Origin: Scilla litardierei
Lineage: Eukaryota > Streptophyta > Magnoliopsida > Asparagales > Asparagaceae
Direction of reading: 5' to 3'
DNA: 64,000 nucleotides
Assembly (NCBI GenBank): GCA_030789695.1
Contig: CM061142.1
Coordinates: 283,776,165-283,840,164, forward strand
Shown here piece after piece: positions 46,512 to 53,602 of the stretch. A program made the translations under genes and the position numbers. Below the pieces are notes generated by a model. The model ran no database searches, was not told the DNA's origin, and saw only the letters and a program-made list of their open reading frames with translations. Numbering within the stretch: the first letter of the stretch is position 1; each line of letters begins with the position of its first letter.

Positions 46512-47809
46512 GCCCCCTCACCCGACTTCGTCCACCCGACCCCCAAATTCCTGCTCGTGAGTTCTCTCCTCCTCCATCTGCCAAATCGATCTCCTTCATC
46601 TACCCCACTACCCCTAAATCCTCATCCTCACTTATTCACATACTTCCCCAACATCACCACCCTTCCCATCAACAACATTCACTCACCAAACGTCCAAACA
46701 CTAACCCTAGCCCCCAAATTTTCGAAAATTTCTATTATTATCGGATCAGCACGCGACGGCTTCCCAAATCGCTTCCTTATACTGTGTGGGGTCTTTCGGA
46801 TGCTTGGTATTACAACATTGATGGGTAACCTCCTTCCACTATTCACATTGATGGGTAACCTCGCGTAGATGTATCCACGGTGTCCAGGGATGAGCTCCTC
46901 TTTCTTTACGCCATGTCCCATGATAGGATTCATGGCAATATCCCTTTACCCATAAACACCGCTCATTGGATCATCCACGAGATCTTATCCGTTAGCCGCG
47001 CAGCTTCTGGCTCTATCTGCTGTGGGGGGTGATTACTCTTATTGGCAGTTGTGTTTTGAGGATGTCGCCCGACCTCCCTATCGTACCAGGACGTAACCGT
47101 ATCGATCGCGACTACTTGATCGCTATCGGTATGCTTACTCCTTTTGGTGAGGATCGTGCAGTCTACCTCTATAGTCCTGCCTACACTCCTTTTGCCATCC
47201 TCCCGCCCTCATCTCCGGAGCGCTTCCCCTTACGCATTACACATCTACCCTGGGAGTTCTACCCGGATCCTTGGTACACCACACTCGTTCACTTTCCACC
47301 CATGGATCCTCCCGATTGCACCCGTGTGTCGGTCCACCCAATGCCACCATTATCCACCACGATCCATCGATAAATCTCGATCCTCCGGTGGTCCAGCCTG
47401 TTGCTCCTCCCTCTCATATTTGCACACCCTCTCCTTCGTCCTCAGAGGACTCCTTCTACCATTATTCACCACCCTCCTCGCCATCTCCTTACCATTCTAC
47501 CGAAAGCGACTCCGATTGACCTCCCCTTGCATATCTCTGCATTTTCATGATCATATCATATTGCTAGCATTGTCATGTCTAGCTTGGGGGAAGTCGTTTT
47601 TTCTGTGTGCTGTCGTGTGATGTTTTCTATGTGTGCTTGTTTCTATTTGTTGTGTCTTGTGATTTTCTATATTTTATTTTCTGTTTATATGTCGCATTGT
47701 GTGATTTTCTTTATTTTCCTTTTTCGTATGTGGGTTTTTTGTGTTTTTTATTTCTTTTTGTGTCGGTGCGTATCCCCCCATTTTCATTGCCCTCCAGTCA
47801 TCACTTTTA

Positions 47810-47845
47810 TTGCATTGGGGGCAATGCAAGTTTCTGCTTGGGGGA
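47810..47845 (+). promoter_or_regulatory. Internal hairpin plus purine tract (Athila)
   Basis: TTGCATTG (47810-47817), loop GGGG, CAATGCAA (47822-47829), a perfect 8-bp stem, then CTTGGGGGAG (47838-47847). The layout matches the module before the 3' LTR. A further AGCTTGGGGGAAG lies near 47581-47593. It could be a second plus-strand priming site. Confidence 0.6.
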
Positions 47846-49069
47846 GTCGCACTTCGTGCGTCATTTGCGTCTTTTTCTTTTTTTTTGAGTCGTTTTCATC
47901 GTGTTTTTATTTTTTCTTTTCGTCTTTTTATCTCTTTCTCCTAGAGATGACCCCATATGATGAATTGCCACAGAAATAACACACACACCTAGCATGGCTT
48001 CGATAATCACATTCACTAACCCTAGGAAGCCGAGTCCTCTTACGCATCGTGGGTCAACATAGCTTTTCTGTGAGTCGTGTGTTGTGACTAGCTATCTGGT
48101 GTGCTTCTACTTTGTGATTTTGTTTTATATACCTGTCCAGGAATGACCCCTAGATTATCATGCTTCGATTTGAATATGCGGTATTTGCCTCTCTTATCTG
48201 CTTCTGTATGCATGAATATATATATATATATATCGTATGCTTCATTTCGCATGTGTCGGGATTCCACAATTAGGACTAGGATAACCCACTTAGCCTATGC
48301 TCTGATTAGCGAAAAATCTCCTTTGATCAAGTGTTTAGAATCCGATTTCTTTTTTATTTTACTTGGTGCAAATCCCCTCGTCGTGTACCGTTCTCCCACT
48401 TAGGAGAGTACACACGTGTATATACCCCAAAATCCAAAACCCAAAAAAAAATAGAAAAGAGAAAAAAATACATATGTATAGCCAAAATCCCCAAAAAAAT
48501 ACATATATCCAAAATCCAAAAAAAATATGTGTGTGAATATTTTCCTACCTACCGAGAATAAAGGGAAGGCGAGAATTTGCACCGACTGTTCTACTCTACA
48601 TCATCTCAACCCCCCATCGCTTTCAAAAACACTTGGAATATGGAATTTCTAGCTATTATCTAGGCGATAGTGTGGTGACGTCTAAGTCCCCAGCTGTGGA
48701 GTCCCTGACACATGATACGTTTCGATTCTTACTTTCTTCTCATGCATGCTTGAGCTATATATTCACCGCTTATTTCAAATCGAATCGATATTTGGGTCTT
48801 TTCCTGGATTTGTGTATATGGAGCTTATTGCACAATGTAGATAGTGACACCGTTTGCTAGCACACGACCACACTTACTCGCGCTTCACCGCGTGGGCCCA
48901 CAACTCTTGTCTGGACTCGTATTCCTTGGTTTAGTGTTGTGATTTGTCGTTTGCTTGCTTGGTGTGGTGTTTTTTATTTTGTTGGCCCTGACGGGCGATT
49001 TAGGATTTTGATTTCTCTTTTTCTCTCTTTCTCTCTCTTTTCTCCCTTCGAGCCCCTACTCTCACTCGT

Positions 49070-49105
49070 CTTCCTCGAGGACGAGGAAGGGTTCAGCTTG
49101 GGGGA
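49070..49105 (+). promoter_or_regulatory. Athila hairpin plus polypurine tract before 3' LTR
   Basis: CTTCCTCG (49070-49077), loop AGGA, CGAGGAAG (49082-49089), then AGCTTGGGGGA (49095-49105) three bases before the LTR TG at 49109. The purine tract is the expected plus-strand primer site. Confidence 0.8.
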
Positions 49106-49108
49106 TTT

Positions 49109-49215
49109 TGATGTGCGTTTTTATTTCATATATTCACGCACGTCTTCTTTTGTGTTTTTCCGTTATTTTCCAACGTCCCATATCCGTTTTCTCGTATTTT
49201 CTAGTTTTCTTTCAC
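49109..49215 (+). repeat. Athila 3' LTR, part 1
   Basis: First 107 bp of the 3' LTR (TGATGTGCG...TTTCTTTCAC), matching the 5' LTR from 40444 with about 9% difference. It is cut by TK4; the last five bases TTCAC (49211-49215) are the target duplication repeated at 63337-63341. Confidence 0.93.
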
Positions 49216-49802
49216 TGTAACGGTCGGTTTCCGATCGTACTTTCTTTGTGCACGTGCTCTTGATTGTGCACGTGCTTATTTTTGACTTTATTTGATTTTG
49301 ATCATTATTGTGTGATATATCGACGTGATCGTCTCTGGAAGTATTAGATTGTGGAATAACTTTGTAACGACATATCTCGAGTCGTTCTTCAGCGATGCTA
49401 TCTTAATTGACGCGACGTCGCGACTTTCTGTTTTGATACGAGACGTTACGAATTTTAGTTTTGTCTCTCGACATCGAAATTTAGATCCGTCTTCTTCAAT
49501 ATCTTTCTTTAGTCATCTAGAACACCCCATAATTATGTTATAATTTTTGGACTTAATTTGACCTATTTTCCATTTTTTTGAAAGTTTTAAATAATTTTAA
49601 ATCCTATTTTTATAAGAGTTTTAATTACAATAAAATTCCTATATTATAATAACGTATTAAAGAATTTTTAGGCAAAATTTTAGAATTTTTGGCCGCACCC
49701 ATTTTGCGTGAGGGAGAGGAGAATGATTTTTAACTAAATTAATTATTTTAAATTATTTTAATAACGTTTTTCCGAACCCTAACCCTAACCCTAGCTCTAA
49801 CC

Positions 49803-49810
49803 TATTTAAA
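49803..49810 (+). promoter_or_regulatory. TK4 LTR TATA-like box
   Basis: TATTTAAA upstream of the GC-rich transcribed segment; copy in the 3' LTR at 60918-60925. It is the best promoter candidate in the LTR, followed about 30 bases later by CATCATTGCTCAAAACCC. Confidence 0.5.
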
Positions 49811-50009
49811 TTAGCCTAGGCAAAGTTTTTTCATCATTGCTCAAAACCCTAGCAGCCGTTTCCTCTTCCAAAGCTTCGTCGCAACGTTGCGACGATCGCA
49901 CAGCGCACGACCGGAGCTCACCCCCGCACATCCCCGTGCACGACCGGAGCAAGCCCCCGCATCGCCGCTGCATCGCACCCCGCTGTCGCCCCGCTCCGAC
50001 CGAGGCTCT

Positions 50010-50271
50010 CTCTTGGTCTGACCGAGAGACTTCCTCGCACAGCCGCCCGCACTGCTCCGCTCCGCATCGCCAAGCGCCCGACCGACCCGCCTTGTCGGTC
50101 TGACCGAGACGCCGCCCCGCTGCATCGCCCCCATCGCTTCGCCCGCACCCGCAGTGCATGACCGACGGGATCTGTCGGTCTGACCGACGATTTCCCTCGC
50201 ACCGCCGCTGCGACCGACCCCGCCGCATCACAGCTCGCACGACCGAGAGCCTCTCTCGGTCTGACCGAGAG
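50010..50271 (+). repeat. Four TCTGA-loop hairpins in the TK4 LTR
   Basis: Short stems around the constant loop TCTGA. 50010-50028: CTCTTGG/CCGAGAG. 50094-50108: GTCGG/CCGAG. 50174-50188: GTCGG/CCGAC. 50253-50271: CTCTCGG/CCGAGAG. The stems differ but mostly stay paired. In the 3' LTR the first is a perfect CTCTCGG/CCGAGAG. Confidence 0.75.
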
Positions 50272-51878
50272 GAACCCCCGCACCCGCAGTGAACGATCGA
50301 CGGCCAAACATCGTAAGTTGGTTTCTCCCACACCAACTTCTGTGGTGGGCCCCCCCAAGTGCTCCCGAGGTGTTGTTGGCCCCTTGGACCCCTAGCACTG
50401 CTGTGGGCCCCACTTGGACGTGCTACTTCGCGGATTTGCCGTCTACGACGTTGCGACACGTCGTAGGCCTTCGTCGCAAGTTCGAACTTCTGGAGAGACG
50501 TGCGAGGACCAGATCTGAAGCTGAGGAGTTCTCCGATCAGACCCGACATCCAATCTACAGCAAACTCCGGTTCAGGTTGGTTCCCCGAAACTCGTAGAAA
50601 CCCCCACAATAGCTGACTGAACCCTAAACTAAAAACCGTCAACTTGAACTAAATTTACTTTCCAGCTCCTGTAAAATGTTGTTCGAACATAGAAAATCGA
50701 CGAACGGACTTTGTTGACTGTGCACATAGGATAGATCGTCGATTAGGCTGAACATCAAAAAGTGACTTTTGACGAATAGGATAGTCCCGAAAACCTAGAA
50801 ACGAAACCTAATAGGATTTGATGAATTTAAGACCTGACATCGTCGCCGTGGCGATATTTCAGACGGACTTCCGTGGACGAGACGCTTGGACGAGGCGCTT
50901 CGAGAGGACGACACACTCGCCATCGCAGGCAAGTGTATCCACTTGCACTTTTGGCCGTGTTTAGGCCTTAGTTGGTTAGAATTGTTAACTGTGAACAAAT
51001 AGAACCGGACGTGAAATGATAGCGTCCAGGACGACTCCTGACGGCTCAGACTTGATGACGAAGTCTGAGCCCGACAACAACAATTTTTGACATCATATGG
51101 CTATCATGTGTGTGCGTGTGTGTGGACACCCTAGAATAACCCTTCCCGTCTTGTCACATCACGTCCCGTCTTGCACAGCCCGCTGGGCAATAGGGCACTC
51201 GCCGAGTGATCCCTTGTACTGATTCACAGCCTGCGGGCAATAGGGCACTCTCCAAGTTGAGAGGGTGATCCCTTGTACTGATACACAGCCCGAGGGCAAT
51301 ATGGCACTCTCCAAGCTAGAGAGAGTGATCCCTTGTACTGATTCTCAGCCTGCGGGCAATAGGGCACTCGCCAAGCTAGAGCGAGTGATCCCTTGTACTG
51401 GTGTCTTGTCTTGTCTTGTCTTGTCTTGGGGTTTGGGGTTGGGTTAAGCGTGCGCACGGCAAGAGGGTCTGATCCCCCTCGAACCGTAAGGCGTGAACCC
51501 TTTTTGTGTCTCACTTGTCTTGTCCTGCCTTTCTTCCGTCACGTCACGTCTTGTCCTGACACCTGTAGGCTAGTCCCGTAGTTGGTAGCACACGCTACAA
51601 CTACTACTTGTTGCGCTTTACTTTCCTGCTACGTTATTTCTCTTGTACTTGTTGTAACCCCAGCATCCTAATCAACCAGTAAAACGTTGTCTAAAAAAGT
51701 TGATACACTTGCAGTTTGGTCTAACCCTTTTTGTAGACCTGACCTGACGTACAGTTCCTTCTTTTGGTGCTGTACGTCAGGTGTTGAGCCAGAGTACGTC
51801 GACGAGGCGGACTTGCCAGCTGACGGAGAGCCGGAGGACGTTGATCCAGAGTACGACCCGGAGGAGGACCAGAGTTAG
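50265..51878 (+). other. TK4 LTR-encoded spliced acidic ORF (exon 1 tail, intron 50576-51736, exon 2)
   Basis: An open frame from 50265 runs to CAG|GTTGGT at 50575/50576, ending SDQTRHPIYSKLRF. An intron-like 1161 bp, AT-richer than the exon, ends TTTTTGTAG at 51736. Joined in phase 2, the frame continues RPDLTYSSFFWCCTSGVEPE and an acidic tail to DPEYDPEEDQS, stop 51876-51878. The 3' LTR repeats this (donor 61691/61692, acceptor 62855/62856, stop 62995-62997), and S1 keeps the same frame with different bases. No ATG lies in the exon-1 frame (it starts after TGA 50262-50264), so the translation start is unknown. The tail is strongly acidic; I recognise no family. Confidence 0.5.
51196..51387 (+). 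repeat. 54-60 bp hairpin repeats in the TK4 LTR
   Basis: Four units, each followed by ATCCCTTGTACTG. Hairpins: CACTCG-C-CGAGTG (51196-51208), CACTCTCCAAGTTGAGAGGG (from 51246), CACTCTC...GAGAGTG (51305-51327) and CACTCGC...GCGAGTG (51365-51387). Where one arm changes TCTC to TCGC the other changes GAGA to GCGA. The repeats lie inside the candidate LTR intron. The 3' LTR copy is at about 62309-62506. Confidence 0.85.
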
Positions 51879-52040
51879 ATGCCTCTTGTTGCTGATCCAG
51901 ATTTCTGTTCTAGTTTAGATTGGGTGGGTAGCACATGTTGTTTCCTTGTCTAGGTTGGGTGCTTGCACCAGTAGTTTCTTTTCTGCAGTTATAGCCTTCG
52001 GGCGTTTTAGACTCTCAGTACTTTTGGATGTTTTATTTGG

Positions 52041-52046
52041 AATAAA
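52041..52046 (+). terminator. TK4 LTR polyadenylation signal candidate
   Basis: AATAAA in TTTGGAATAAAATG, about 170 bp before the LTR end; copy at 63160-63165 in the 3' LTR. Position suits the end of the R region. Confidence 0.45.
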
Positions 52047-52225
52047 ATGAAATGATATCTCTTTTCAATACTTTGTTGTTTCCGTACTAACTTGCAGGGA
52101 CCTGTTTCCTCCGTTTGGAATATCACAGACGCTTATTAGGTCCGGGCTCTTAGCCCTGGTCTAAGCGGGCCTTAGTTACGCTTCGCCTCCGACCTTTTTG
52201 GGAAGCGGGGCGTGACAGGTTTTAG

Positions 52226-52243
52226 TGGTGGCCCATGCAGGTC
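52226..52243 (+). promoter_or_regulatory. TK4 primer-binding site, tRNA-Ile(AAU) type
   Basis: TGGTGGCCCATGCAGGTC, eight bases (GGTTTTAG) after the LTR end, identical to TK1 and TK2. Complementary to the 3' end of plant tRNA-Ile(AAU) as I recall it. Confidence 0.75.
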
Positions 52244-52341
52244 CCCTCCTTCTGCGAATACGGAACAATCGAAGTATTGGAATTCATTTTATTATCATCC
52301 AATAATTGTACGAGTCTAACCTCTGTGTTTCTGTCAATAGG

Positions 52342-53488
52342 ATGGCCGGACGACGTGTTACCCGATCGGGGAACTTAGGCGATGGAGTTCCGGAGGACCA
52401 GAGCGGAGACTTCCGTCAGTTTCTGGGTGTGATGAGGGAGATGCTGGATGTTCAGCATCAGTTGGTTCAGCAGTCCCAGCGTGCTGTCCAAGCTGTTCCA
52501 GTTGCACCACCACCACCACCACCTGCCCCTCGAGCTGCTCCAGGAGTGAAGAAGTTCAACGAGCTCCAGCCAAAGACATTTTCAGGGAAGGAGGGACCCC
52601 TAGCTGCTGACGAGTGGATCCAGAGCACGGAGGAGAAGTTAGTTGCTGCGAAGATTCCTGATGATACCCGTGTGGAGATAGCAAAGATGCAGCTGACGGA
52701 GAATGCGAGGAATTGGTGGCGCATCGAGGAGAGGCGTCTTGAGAAGCCAGTGGGATGGAAGACCTTCAGGTCTATGTTCAAGGATAAGTACTTCACCAAG
52801 TCTGCTAGGAGGGAGCTGCTGAGCAGGTTTATAGATCTGAAGCAGGAGAACATGACCGTCGAGGAGTACGAGGCGGAGTTTGAGATGCTGAGCCGCTTTG
52901 CTCCGCACATGGTGAAGAAGGAGGAGAAGCGAGCTGATCGCTTTCGTCAGGGACTGCGTCCGAAGATTCAGGCTTCGATGTCTTCGGCGAGTTTCTCGAC
53001 TATGAGGGAGGTACTTGATGCTGCGAAGAATCATGAGCTCATAGCTCTTTTGCCTGACCCTCCAGCTGATAAGGGGAAGCGTCCCATGGAGCAGTACCGG
53101 CCACCTGCCAGGCCGGCGATGAGGCCAGTCCAGACAGTACCATTCAAGAGGCCTGGAGCACCAGTTCAGATTTAGGGCAAGGGCCCGTGCCACTTTTACG
53201 GAAAGCCTGGACACGTTCAGGCCACCTGCAGGAAGAGGATGGGGCTATGCTTAATTTGTGGAGATGCTTCGCATGCTGCGAAGGATTGCCATAGAGCTCG
53301 TCATGCCGTAGTTGGAGCGCCAGCCCCGTTGCAGATGAGAGCGCCTGCTCCAATTCAGAGAGGACCTGCTGCTCGTGGACCACCTTTGCCGCCTCAGAGG
53401 CAGATGTATCAGAGAGCAGCACAGCCCCAGAGGCCGGCGTATACCATGACTGCTGTTGAGACTGAGGAGCTGGATGGAGTTATAGCAG
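52342..53488 (+). pseudogene. TK4 gag
   Basis: Starts ATG 52342 (MAGRRVTRSGNLGDG). The capsid domain (ADEWIQSTEEKLVAAK, VEEYEAEFEMLSRFAP) is followed by KGKRPMEQYRPPARP. A TAG at 53173-53175 follows GAPVQI, just before the zinc knuckles. Beyond it the frame continues: knuckle 1 reads CHFYGKPGHVQATC with Tyr in place of the second Cys, and knuckle 2 is intact (CLICGDASHAAKDC). The frame then runs through AYTMTAVETEELDGVIAG into intron 1. A single base change would account for the stop. Confidence 0.92.
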
Positions 53489-53602
53489 GTAACTCTTGAT
53501 TCTAGTTTTTTTCATTTCATAGTTTAGATCTTGTTATTAGTGTTGCTTGTTTGACTTGTTGTTAGAATAGTTTGATTTGACCATAGTCCCCTTATATCTT
53601 AG
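53489..53602 (+). other. Candidate intron 1 of TK4
   Basis: Exon ...GTTATAGCAG, intron GTAACTCTTGA...ATATCTTAG, exon GCACCATTC. 114 bp and T-rich. Splicing in phase 1 gives GVIAG-TILVSSHPALALFDSG in frame with gag. The donor GTAACTC matches TK1 and the site is identical in TK1 and TK2, while length and internal bases differ. Confidence 0.8.

Larger units (their letters stand above)
45925..49094 (+). other. Athila 3' internal region, no intact env-like gene
   Basis: Starts with AAACAAAAGCGCTTCATGGG and GGAGGCAACCCA, a stretch I associate with the post-pol region of Athila elements. It then holds a hairpin cluster and TATA sequence (46145-46511) and short ORFs (46332-46868, 47029-47373) that are Pro/Ser-rich and unconvincing. 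T-rich DNA (47640-47950), an A-rich block (48425-48530) and a short AT repeat (48218-48234) follow. Many Athila elements carry an env-like ORF here; I find no transmembrane or signal-peptide pattern that supports one. Confidence 0.65.
49216..52217 (+). repeat. TK4 5' LTR
   Basis: 3002 bp, TGTAACGGTCGG to GGGGCGTGACA. GTGCACGTGC occurs twice at 49249-49258 and 49266-49275; the 3' LTR has it once. TATA at 49803-49810, a GC-rich segment with TCTGA-loop hairpins (50010-50271), donor-like CAG|GTTGGT at 50575/50576, hairpin repeats (51196-51387), a TCTTG microsatellite (about 51404-51428), acceptor with acidic ORF (51737-51878), and AATAAA (52041-52046). The 278-codon minus-strand ORF at 49806-50642 is a GC-rich shadow. 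Confidence 0.95.

Noticed and set aside
46332..47620. Env-like protein of the Athila element
   Set aside because: ORFs here are short and Pro/Ser-rich, with no signal peptide, transmembrane segment or cleavage pattern; I cannot support env.
48218..48234. AT dinucleotide run
   Set aside because: Ordinary short microsatellite.
49777..49794. CCCTAACCCTAACCCTA, telomere-like
   Set aside because: Only about three units, not the plant TTTAGGG form, and present at the same place in both TK4 LTRs, so it is LTR sequence.
49806..50642. 278-codon minus-strand ORF (and its 296-codon twin at 60868-61758)
   Set aside because: Lies in a GC-rich LTR segment with few stops in several frames on both strands; Arg/Ser/Gly-rich, no domain, and the promoter points the other way.
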